From NCBI GenBank assembly GCA_010093485.1, contig MU001504.1, forward strand, positions 317,769 to 381,768: 64,000 bases of DNA, read 5' to 3'. This DNA is from Karstenula rhodostoma CBS 690.94. Lineage: Eukaryota > Ascomycota > Dothideomycetes > Pleosporales > Didymosphaeriaceae. Under the pieces are notes generated by a model, which saw only the letters and a program-made list of their open reading frames with translations, was not told the origin of the DNA and made no database searches. Positions 55,440 through 64,000 of this stretch are shown here, piece after piece; position 1 is the first letter of the stretch; the number at the start of each line of letters is the position of its first letter. The translations under genes and the position numbers were made by a program.

Positions 55440-56858
55440 GGTGTGTCACCAAATCTGATAGGCAAGTCGACTTGGTTGACAGCATTTGCAGACGGCAGGA
55501 AGGCGTCAGTTCCATCGGCAGACTTTGGCTTGGACGCGAAGGTGGATACTGCGTGTGTCTTCTCTCGTTCAATGATGTGGGTATGCCTTCTGCTTCAAGA
55601 ACAAGATGTGCTAGCTCCATTTGTTGTATGTATGCTAAGAGAGCAAGATCATGTGCTCTATGGTATTTCTTGGGTGTCCTGGCTTTTTGGGGTATCTTCA
55701 CTGGCACCAATACGTCGCACACGGCATACGAATTGGCGCATGCATTCAAGGTAGCCAACATCAAAGAGCTGGTAGTAGAAACCGAACTCTTGCCCAATGC
55801 GCTGAAAGCGGCGAAGGAAGCTGGGATCCCCTTCCCAAGGATATTTGTGTTCGACTACCACACCCCTCTAACAACTTTGTATAATCGCACAGAAGGCTGA
55901 TCTGTAACTTCGAGTCTAAAGGGGCCGGGGGGCGAAGTAAAGAGCTGGCGGTCGTTGGTGCAGCATGGGGAAAGGGTCTGGGATGGTTGGGATGATGAGA
56001 CGAGGAGCAAGCAGACTACAGCCGCGAGATTGTTCAGCAGTGGCACAACTGGCTTGCCCAATGCGGTGGACATGACGCACCACAGCCTTATAACTCAGCA
56101 CACGCTTGCCTACGACTACAAGCCAGGCAACTACGAGGTACATCCACCCATGCCAGCCCGTCCGACTGCACCTGACACGTCCCTAGCAGCAGAGCCCCAA
56201 GCACCGTTGAAGGCGCTGCTCAGCCCAGACACCGTCCTTAACCAGGTCTGGGGCATGAGTGAAACGAGCTGCATCGCGACCATGACGCACTTCTTCCCCG
56301 AGCACGACCCCAGCCACGACGCAAAATTGGTAGATGATGAAGGGAACGACATCGCGGGCGACCTGTGCTCCGTGGCCCGCTGGTTGCCAAGGGCTATTTC
56401 GACAACCCAGATGCGAACCGCGCGTCGTTCGACGCGGAGGGGTATTTCCACACGGGGGATTGCGCAAGCAGGAGAATGGGCTGTGGTACATTGTGGATCG
56501 CAAGAAGGAGCTTATCAAGGTGCGAGGCTTCCAGTGTGCGCCGGCGGAGCTCGAGGGCGTGTTGTTGTCGCACCCGGAGATCAGCGACGCAGGTGTCATG
56601 GGCATACCAGCTGCTGGCTTTGGATCGAACGCCGGCGGAGCAGGGGAGTGAGGTTCCCAGGCATATGTTGTGCGGAAGCAGGGCGCGAAGCTGGATGAGG
56701 GTAGGGTGTAGAGGTGGATGAAGGAGAGGTTGGCAGGCTACAAGCAGCTGGTTGGGGGTGTGAAGTATGTGGATGAAGTTCCCAAGAATCCCAGCGGGAA
56801 GATATGGAGGCGTGAGTTGAGGGAGATGGCTAAGAGGGAAGTGGGCGCGAAGCTGTAG
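55440..56858 (+). pseudogene. 4-coumarate-CoA-ligase-like acyl-CoA synthetase pseudogene
   Basis: Recognisable ANL-family pieces occur in order: CVCLLSFNDV, GIFTGTNTSHTAYELAHAFK, LFSSGTTGLPNAVDMTH (the AMP-binding P-loop), [37 protein letters not shown] and the C-terminal VPKNPSGKIWRRELREM. The gene is dead. There is a TGA in frame at 55898-55900, a frameshift near 56362, another near 56460, a third near 56640, and TAG at 56709-56711. About 130 residues are missing between the P-loop region and the MSET motif, the core of the adenylation domain. The N-terminus is also lost or unrecognisable before 55440. The P-loop lysine position reads Asn (GLPNA), also unusual. Only shorter open fragments remain. 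Confidence 0.8.
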
Positions 56859-56973
56859 ACTAGAAGACAAGACGGTCGTGGCGCTTCTAGGCCGGTTATC
56901 CGAGAGTAGATCCTGAGATGGCTTGAACTAGATGGAACCTTGAATTCTTGAACCAAATGTGAATGGCCAATAT

Positions 56974-57096
56974 TTATTCAGTCACATCGGACCATCCGTG
57001 CTGAACTGCCGTTAGTACCTCGAGACTCCTGCTGCGATCGATGTGGTCCAACGCCAGGCCGAGATAGACCTCATCGACCGTCTTGAGATAGTCCGC
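56974..57096 (-). pseudogene. Possible terminal-exon remnant
   Basis: A CAG acceptor at 57097-57099 is followed by 40 codons of protein-like sequence (ADYLKTVDEVYLGLALDH, then IDRSRSLEVLTAVQHGWSD) ending in TAA at 56974-56976. The composition looks coding, but no upstream exon joins without stops and I do not recognise the family. It is either the last exon of an unfound gene or a relic. Confidence 0.25.
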
Positions 57097-58216
57097 CTGT
57101 GAATGGGATGGTAGGAGTTTGCTTCGTGGGGTATATGACTTTGCTCTTTCCCCCGCAGGGGTCCTAACACAAAATTACTTGTAGTAGCTCAGGAGTCGAA
57201 AACCCATCAGCAGTTCACGTTCAAAGGCAAGCCAATTGAGTCAGATCTGGGCCGTACTGACCGTAGGATGTGAGAGAATAGCCAAGACCCCGTCTCCGTG
57301 ATCGGTTACGCTAACTCATCGGCCGTTATCGATAAAACGAGAGAAAGTAGCTGACGAGGTAAATGGTGAGGCTGCGGGTTGCTACACAGTATAGGCATCT
57401 TGATAGATCTCCCACACCAGCAGGAAAGCCACGAGCAGCACTACGAGTTACATTGTCACAGAAACCTCCATCCTCCATCCACCCCGATACCACTATCATC
57501 GTGGCGCAAACCGTATCCACAAATCATAGTCCCGTCCGTACTCTTATCTCGCGGCGTGCGACCCTGGCTCGGGGTCTTATCCGAACGCACATTCATCTAT
57601 CCATCCATCTATCCATTCACTCACCAAGCCACCAAGCCAGCAAGCCATCCCTTCCATCACCTCGCCTCCCTCCCTCTCCCTCCCCGCCATCGCCACCCGT
57701 AGCACACAGCGCACCATTTCCGCAGCCCGTGATGCACCGGGGGCCGGGGCGCCACACGTTCTTGCGGGGTAGCTAGCGCAGGCCGGGGTCAGCAGCAACT
57801 CCAAACGCCAGGACCCGCAAACGTTCAAACACTCGCGATAAGGCTACCGCCGCCATCGTCATCGTCATCCCGTGCGCGAACGCAACTCCACGCGGCTGCT
57901 CATTTGCTGGCGGGCGGAGGTTGGACTTTCCCTTTTGGGACGACGCAGGGCAGGGCTGGACTGGCTGGGGAGGGGGATGGTGGGTGGGTATATGTTCGGG
58001 GGAGGTCCCCGTAGTACTTCACGGGGGAGGTGTGCTGCAGCTTTTTGGTTTATTGGTTGCTGTGATATACATACAGGTGCATATTCTTGTTGACTTTGCT
58101 TTGACTGGAGAGAGAGCAGGATCCCTCGCACACCACACCACACCACACCACACCACACCCCAGTCCATAACTACGACCACGACCACGGCTGTCCTACCCA
58201 TCCCAACGCTCCTTAG
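57097..58216. other. Intergenic region and permease promoter
   Basis: Contains C/A-rich tetranucleotide-type runs near 57594-57660 and an (ACACC)5 repeat at about 58131-58156 in the permease leader. No gene is supported. Confidence 0.4.
58131..58156. repeat. (ACACC)n pentanucleotide repeat
   Basis: About five perfect units, 60-85 bp before the permease ATG. It is likely in the 5' UTR. Confidence 0.7.
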
Positions 58217-60153
58217 ATGGCGAAGCACATCCCCTCCGCCCCCGTAACCTCTGTCCTCCCCGCCGGCGACGTCCCCCTCACCCACGACCATGCCTTCTCT
58301 GCCGACGACGAGGTCCTCGCCGCGCTGGGCTACAAGTCCGAGTTCAAGCGCGAATTCTCCCTCTTCACGACCTTCTGCGTTAGCTTCGCCGTGCTAGGCC
58401 TACTCCCCAGCTTCGCGAGCACGCTGTTCTACGGGATGGGGTACGCAGGGACGGCGGGGATGACGTGGGGGTGGGCGGTAGCCATGGTGGGGATCCAGAG
58501 CGTGGCGTGCAGCATGGCGGAGCTGTGTTCGAGCATGCCGACGAGCGGGGGGCTGTACTATGCGGCCGCGGTGCTGGCGCCGGAGGGGTGGGGGCCGTTT
58601 GCGGCGTGGGTTACTGGGTGGTCGAATTGGGTGGGGCAGGTTACCGCTGCGCCGTCGGGTATGTATGCCTGTTTGTGAAGTCTGGAGGGGACATATGGCT
58701 GACGGGATGGGGTGGGGTGGGTAGTGAACTACGGGACGGCAGCTATGATGCTCGCTGCTGCTTCTATTCGGAATCCCGCATACGTGCCTACAGACTACCA
58801 GACGTTCCTTTTGACGACGTTCATCATGCTCATCCACGGCGGTATGATATGAGACTCCGTAGTACAAAGTCGCCATGGCTTAGACATGGACACTTCGTAC
58901 AAACCCCGGTTTGTGACTCGGCTGACTTTGAACCCGCGAGTATAGTCATGTCGTCCCTCCCCACCAAGACACTCGCGCAAATAAACACCATCGGCAGCAC
59001 CTTCAACATCCTCGCCCTACTCGTGGTACTCGTTCTGATCCCCGCCGGCACGGACCGCGAATCCCGCGGGCTCCCGCGCTTCACGTCCAGCGCAGAGGTC
59101 TGGGGCGACATCTACACGGGGACGTCGTTCCCGCCGGGGATTTCCGTGCTGATGAGCTTCGTGGCCGTCATCTGGACGATGAGCGGGTACGACAGCCCGT
59201 TCCATCTGGCGGAAGAGTGCAGCAATGCGAGTATTGCGAGCCCGCGGGCTATTGTGCTGACGAGCGCCGTCGGCGGGACGTTTGGGTGGGCGTTGCAACT
59301 TGTGGTTGCGTATACGGTTGTTAGTATTGATGATGTGTTGGAGAGTGATTTGGGCCAGGTACGCTCCCCCTCCCCCCGGGCTATATCATCAGGTGAAGTG
59401 GAGTTCGCATTGCTGACGGACTGGTATGTGTGACAGCCCTTCGCAGCGTACCTCATCCAATGCCTCCCGCAGAAACTCGTCCTCGCCATCCTCTCCCTCA
59501 CCATCATCGCCGGCTTCAGCATGGGGCAAGGCTGCATGATCGCCGCGTCGCGCGTGACCTTTGCCTACGCGCGCGACGACTGCTTCCCCGGCAGCAAGTA
59601 CTGGAAGCGCGTGAACGCGAGGACCCTCACGCCCGTCAACGCCGTGTGGTTCAACTGCGCGATAGGCATCTTCAGCCTCCTCCTCATCTTCGGCGGCGGC
59701 GTGGCCATCGGCGCGCTGTTCAGCATCGGCGCCATCGCCGCCTTCGTCGCCTTCACCACGCCCATCTTCATCCGCGTGTTTTTCGTCGGCGACCGGTTTC
59801 GCGCGGGGCCGTGGAACCTCGGCCGCTTCAGCCTGCCCATCGGCGCCGTCGCGTCGGGCTTCGTCATCCTCATGGTGCCGATCCTGTGTCTGCCGAGCGT
59901 GACGGGGCGGGATCTGACGGCGGAGCTGATGAACTGGACGGCGCTCGTCTACGGCGCGCTGATGCTGATGGTGCTGGTGTGGTGGGTTGTGGATGCGCGG
60001 CGGTGGTTCAAGGGGCCCAAGGTTAACGTCGAGCACATGATGCTTGGGCGGGACGGTGCTGTTTTGGAGGGCGCGGAGAGCGAGCAGGAGATTGGGACGC
60101 AGCTGAAGGGCGTGGGGAGTATGGACAAAGCGAAGATTGCTGGGGAAGCATGA
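58217..60153 (+). CDS. APC-family amino-acid/GABA permease
   Basis: Four exons (58217-58658, 58725-58841, 58946-59358, 59437-60153) with introns of 66, 104 and 78 nt encode 562 aa. The plan is that of fungal GABA/choline/amino-acid permeases (Uga4/GabA/Hnm1 group). It has a short cytosolic N-terminus with DDEVLAALGYKSEFKREF, then about 12 membrane segments including MAELCSSMPTSGGLYYAAA, GYDSPFHLAEECSNAS and SRVTFAYARDDCFPGS. It is a proton-coupled plasma-membrane importer. Which substrate (GABA, choline or another amino acid) cannot be told from sequence. Intron 2 is unusual: it is an introner-like element with a relative at 55005-55105. The PalC gene converges on it 97 bp downstream. Confidence 0.9.
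58842..58945 (+). mobile_element. Introner-like element, copy B (permease intron 2)
   Basis: A 104-nt intron that splices in phase (G|TC). It is longer than most introns in the window. It shares start, end and internal blocks with 55005-55105 on the other strand. Internal complementarities suggest a folded structure: CAAAGTC...GACTTTG, CCATG...CATGG and ACAAACC-CC-GGTTTGT. Confidence 0.8.
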
Positions 60154-60249
60154 TGATGCTGGAACAGAGGGGGAAGTTGGAGGTTAGTCGTTAGTTCGCA
60201 CGGAAAGCAGTCTAGGAGCATCGAAATACCAATTTTCTTATTCTTCGTG

Positions 60250-61823
60250 TCAGTAGTAGCTCGAGCCAGCCGAGTATTCGGCCTTTGTGCCCGGAAACGC
60301 GCCCACGGGCGCTGCTGCTGCGCGCTCGTCCTCGTCTGCGCTGTCGTCCTCTTCGCCTTCGAAGGCGTCGCCGGGGTCGGGAGGCGCCCGCATGCGGATG
60401 ATGGCGTCTTCTTCGAGCGTTGGGATGATGTACGGTTTAGGCGTGTGGTATTCCCTTCCCGAGGGCATGGTGGAGAGGAGTTGAGAGGACGAGGGGACGA
60501 CCTGGATGGACATCTGTGGTGGAGTCAGCGTATACTCACGAACATGGGAATTGCAGAGGGAAGGAGAAGGTCAGGGGGGTGTGCATGCATGCGATGGACA
60601 CGTTCCAATAACAGACCCACGGCTGTAAAACTCGCCACGACGCCGAAACCGCCTACACATACCGTGTCGTTCATCTTCTCCCACTTCTTCAGCAGCATAT
60701 CCACGACCCTTCCCTCCTCAAACTTCCCCGCATCCGTCCCCCACGCACCCCCCTTCTCCACCTTCCTATCCTCTCTCTTCTCCGCCCACTCTTTCTTCAG
60801 CTTCGAGAATCCCGACGCCTTCCTCTCCTCATCCGCATCGATGGCCGAGAACCCCAGCTCCTTCCGCGCACCCCGCAGCCACGCGATCCCCTCTCCCGTC
60901 TTCGCCGCCAACTCGGCATCCACGCCGAAAAACCGACACGCCTTCCCCTTTGCCGTCCGGCGGAAATCGTCCACGTAGCGGGCGAAACTCTCGTCGACTT
61001 TGGAGGCCCGGCCCAGCATCGCCTGCGCTTTTGCAGCGTGCTCGGCAGACGAGAGACACAGACGGGCGAACAGGTGCGCGCGGACCTTGGGAATCTCGAC
61101 ACTTTTGAACATCCAGTCTTTGCTGTTCTTGTTTCTATCTTCCACCACGGCGGCGGGGTACGGGTCGTCTTTCAGGACGGTGATAAGCGTAGCTTCAGCC
61201 AGGGTGAGCTCTGCGAGTGCGCCCAGCACGGGGCTCGTGATGTCGATGGCAGCAGGCTGCGCGTGCCACTGCTGCGATCTGTTCACCAGGAACGTGTACA
61301 CGGCGTTTGCATCGAGGAAGTGTTTCATTGCCGCGGCGATGGCAGTTGCGCGCTGATCACGCGTAGGCAGTGTGGCACTGTACAGCGTGTGCAGCTGTGC
61401 GCGGGCTTGGAGGCTGTACACGGATGCCAGCGTCGACAGCGTGAAGAACATTTCGCTCTCGAGGCTGCTCAGCTTCACGCGTGCTGGCTCCCGTCCTGGG
61501 ACGGTAGCGGACAGCGTAGAGCGCCATTCGACCTCGAGCTCCTTCACGAGCACGAGGTCGATCTCCTCGCCCGCGCAGCTGGTCCCGCTCAGGCCGGCAT
61601 CGAGGGCAAAGAGGTAGGGGATGTAGTCCTGGAGAGCGGAGAGGACGGTCGAGAGGCTGGACGCTTGCGACGAGGGCGGGATGCGCTTGTAGCGTTTCAG
61701 GACATCGCGGACGACGCCGCGCGCGGTTGTGGCGCAGTTCGGGAGCGAGGGGTGAGTGCTGCTGCTGAAGGAATCGGTGAAGGAAACGCTGGAGGTCGTG
61801 GGCAGCACAAAAGGAAACGGCAT
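60250..61823 (-). CDS. palC: pH-response regulator PalC (BRO1 domain)
   Basis: Exons 60663-61823 and 60250-60513 with a 149-nt intron encode 474 aa. Most of the protein is a BRO1-like helical domain (about 5-380). It starts MPFPFVLPTT and includes the ALQDYIPYLFALDAGL, LASVYSLQARAQLH and KWEKMNDT motifs. The second exon encodes the conserved PSGREYHTPKPYIIPTLEEDAI tail and an acidic end. PalC links the plasma-membrane sensor complex to ESCRT-III (Vps32) in alkaline-pH signalling. That signalling leads to proteolytic activation of PacC. The intron is longer than typical here, but the splice restores the family sequence exactly at the T|MSIQ junction. Confidence 0.9.
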
Positions 61824-62227
61824 GTCGAGGTGGTAGTGGGGTATACAGGCGAGCTTCCGTTGCTGATGAAGGTACAGGACCCCACTCTGTCATAGCTTGG
61901 CACCATGCGTCCAACAGTGCGGTGACGCCAACTGGAGTCGAATTCGCACCTAATAAAGTATCGTGAGTAACATGAAAGAGAAGAATGAGACCAGCGCATT
62001 GAAAAAGATGATCCTTGGTGCAACAGAGCTGGCTACTCGAGCTGGCCTGCTCAGTGGCAGGCATATGTACAGGTATACAGCTCACCACTGCTGTCGCTGC
62101 CTTCCCATTGCGCAACCGAACGCCTCCCTTCGATCCGTACATGATCCTCGAAGCTGCTGTAGCCCATGCTGCCGTGTTGCTCTTGCGTTCCGCCAATATC
62201 CTCCACATTGCTCTCCCGGTCGCCCCT
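61824..62227. other. Intergenic spacer
   Basis: 404 bp between palC and the complex I subunit gene, both on the minus strand. I see nothing else. Confidence 0.4.
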
Positions 62228-62702
62228 CTATTTCTTCTCGAAGGTGTTGTCGAAATTGTGCATTTGCGCGAAGAGGTATCCCTTGACCTTGGAGTCTTTC
62301 AGGAGTTCGAAATACCGCTCTGCAAGGCACCTGTTAGCTTATCTGCATCCAACATCCATGCCATGTAACCACCAAGCAGCGATCAAGAACCATGTTAACC
62401 ATGATTCAATCTTCACGTCCTTGCTCAACTATCCGCTCGTGCCATTGCAAAAAAAAAAAACAAGCTCTCCGCATACCTCTCAAATGCCCGCACTTCTCCA
62501 AGTGGTTCACGCCCTCGCGACGGTAGCACTTGCCCATCTCCTCCCTCACCAAGCGCGCCATCATACTCCTCACCCACTGCTCGCGGATAATCGCATCCTG
62601 TGCAGCCTTCAGGGCTTGGTTGTCGTCGTAGTCGACGCCTGCAAAGGTCGGCGGGACCGAGGGCTTCTTCGCGAGGAACGCGGCGGATTCGGGGGTCGGC
62701 AT
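62228..62702 (-). CDS. NADH:ubiquinone oxidoreductase 12-kDa subunit (NDUFB10/PDSW-like)
   Basis: Exons 62477-62702 and 62228-62319 with a 157-nt intron encode 105 aa. The chosen start gives MPTPESAAFLAKKP, the usual N-terminus of the fungal subunit. The open frame continues upstream without an ATG. The body, with ALKAAQDAIIREQWVRSMMA, GKCYRREGVNHLEKCGHLRE and RYFELLKDSKVKGYLF, matches NDUFB10/PDSW. This is an accessory subunit on the membrane arm of mitochondrial complex I, imported through the intermembrane space. The two cysteines in GKCYRREGVNHLEKCG are the conserved pair. The acceptor used is the CAG at 62320-62322 rather than the CAG 15 nt earlier, which breaks the frame. The intron carries an A/T homopolymer run. 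Confidence 0.85.
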
Positions 62703-63004
62703 TGCGGGTGCGCGGCGCTTCCGGGCGCGTGGGGAGAGGGTCGTAGTCGAGGGGTAGGTGGAGAGCGCCGGCCTGGGGGTTTCGGGTGTCAATTGGGCGG
62801 GGGTGGTGGTGTGGGAGCTGGGGACGTGGGCGTGGTCATCCGGCGATGGCGCGGACCTCAAGCTCGTCAAGCTTAGTAAGGAATGTCACGTGATGTTATT
62901 CTATTCATTGTTGAAGTCAACGTTCTATCCATATCAATGGTATATACAGCTCCCTATATCGACTCCGAAAATCTCCCAAACACACCGCTGTCCCTCCCCT
63001 AGCC
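62703..63004. other. Intergenic spacer
   Basis: About 300 bp. A Pro/Ser-coding open frame continues upstream from the complex I subunit but lacks an ATG and is not counted as coding. Confidence 0.4.
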
Positions 63005-63778
63005 TCAGCTGCTCGCCACCCCACCCCTAAACCCGCCCGTCCCCGAATCCACGCTCCCACGCCCCATCGGCCTCCCCTTCTTCCTTCCCAGAGTCAGCAC
63101 GCCCACAATCCCCAACCCCATCCCCCCATTCGCACTATCCCTCCTCCCATCCTCACCATCCACCACCTGCTCCCTCGACCCCCCAAGCATCTCATCCCTC
63201 TTCACCTTCCAGTCCTTGACCCAGCTCCCCATCGCCGACCCCACGTTCTTCCACTCCGCCGCGTACCACGCATCCTCCGGCGTAGGCGAGAGGTACTTGA
63301 CCTTCCAGCGCCAGTCCTCAAAGCGCACCGTCGACGACCCCTGCTCGAGCTGCCGGAGCAGCGCGGCGCGCTGGCGCAGGCAGAGCGCGCACGAGGTGTG
63401 GATGTTGAGGGTCTGGAAAGGGTGCGTGAGGACGACTGCGCATTCTGCGTTGGCCGCTGCGTCTGCGGGTCGTGGGGTCATGGAGTCTTGCGGGTTGTTT
63501 GCGCCGTCCGTATGCGGGTGTGGAGAGGGATTTGTAACGCTGGGGTGGGTTGTGTGGAATGTGGTGTTTGCGGCGTGTGCGGCTGCAATCGTCGAGGGAG
63601 GGTGGTGGGCTTGCGGGGGTACTTTCAGAGCAACTCCTTGCGCTGTGTCTGCGTGCTGCTGGTGGTGCTGTGATGCCGATATTCGGTTTGAGCGTACGGC
63701 TGCGCAAGGACGGACGGGTCGCGCGGAGAAGGTGGTGTGGCCGCAGCCGAGGAATATGTATAGACGGTAGTAGCACAT
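63005..63778 (-). CDS. Hypothetical protein with Cys/His motifs
   Basis: An intronless frame of 257 aa, starting at the ATG at 63778 (MCYYRLYIFLGCGHTTFS). The N-terminal CYYRLYIFLGCGHTTFS...C and a later HTSCALCLRQRAALLRQLE offer CxH and CxxC pairs that could bind zinc. Between them lies a His/Pro/Ala-rich low-complexity stretch. The second half has RFEDWRWKVKYLSPTPEDAWYAAEWKNV and a basic/Gly C-terminus. I have seen similar N-termini among uncharacterised ascomycete proteins but know no function. No signal peptide or membrane segment is confident. Confidence 0.65.
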   Translation of the reverse strand: MCYYRLYIFLGCGHTTFSARPVRPCAAVRSNRISASQHHQQHADTAQGVALKVPPQAHHPPSTIAAAHAANTTFHTTHPSVTNPSPHPHTDGANNPQDSMTPRPADAAANAECAVVLTHPFQTLNIHTSCALCLRQRAALLRQLEQGSSTVRFEDWRWKVKYLSPTPEDAWYAAEWKNVGSAMGSWVKDWKVKRDEMLGGSREQVVDGEDGRRDSANGGMGLGIVGVLTLGRKKGRPMGRGSVDSGTGGFRGGVASS

Positions 63779-64000
63779 AGTGTACAAGATGCAGCTGCCG
63801 AGTCGTATGTAAGACTTGTTGTGTGAGACTTGACTTCTAACAAAAGAAGCGCTACCAAGTGTTTATGTATCCGTGATGACGTGGTGCCGTTTCTTTGTTC
63901 TGTCTTCGGCCTTCATTCTGGGGAACGTGGCTTAGCATCACCAAGAGATAATGAGAAATATCCGAGAGATGTTAACGACTTCACGGTGGGTGAGGCGAGA

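Noticed and set aside
62703..62870. N-terminal extension of the complex I subunit
   Set aside because: The frame is open but has no ATG, and family members start at MPTPESAAF.

Overview
This window looks like nuclear DNA of a filamentous ascomycete, most likely a Dothideomycete (possibly Pleosporales). The protein-coding genes are split by short GT-AG introns, mostly 40-105 nt. The gene content is fungal: two Zn2Cys6 regulators, PalC, kexin, RCL1, an RTC4-domain protein, DUF6594 and a fungal PhoD-like protein. There is an AT-saturated island of the kind left by repeat-induced point mutation (RIP), and a pair of introner-like elements, which have been described from Dothideomycetes. No tRNA, rRNA, CRISPR array or prokaryotic feature was seen. 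The species cannot be named from the sequence alone.

Layout. 0-8 kb is gene-poor and decayed: one DUF6594 membrane protein, then an MFS transporter pseudogene with a nonsense codon and a frameshift. 8.4-16.4 kb holds a Zn2Cys6 regulator, an arylsulfotransferase-like protein divergent from a purine/cytosine (NCS1) permease, an F-box-like protein and a small ABM-fold protein. A 346-bp, AT-rich element with terminal inverted repeats lies just upstream of the ABM gene. 17-29 kb is gene-dense: an AlkB-type dioxygenase, a secreted aspartic protease, a second Zn2Cys6 regulator, a small conserved protein, a membrane-anchored PAF-acetylhydrolase and an intradiol (catechol-type) dioxygenase. 29-38 kb is loose: an MDR oxidoreductase, a Pmp3 peptide and two orphan genes. 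38-50.4 kb is a housekeeping block: a 1720-aa PhoD-like phosphatase divergent from kexin KEX2, then RCL1 and an RTC4-domain gene. 50.4-58 kb is a gene desert with a broken coiled-coil gene and a broken 4-coumarate-CoA-ligase-like gene. 58.2-63.8 kb returns to intact genes: an APC/GABA-type permease, PalC, a complex I 12-kDa subunit and a Cys/His-containing hypothetical.

The genes do not form one pathway. Functional themes are protein secretion and processing (KEX2), ambient-pH sensing (PalC), ribosome biogenesis (RCL1), respiration (NDUFB10-like), alkylation repair (AlkB) and uptake or catabolism (NCS1 and APC permeases, dioxygenase, CoA-ligase relic). The most notable observation is that intron 2 of the permease gene and an intron-like insert in the coiled-coil pseudogene 3.8 kb away are clearly related to each other. 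Both are foldable and have conserved ends, which points to recent intron multiplication by an introner-like element.
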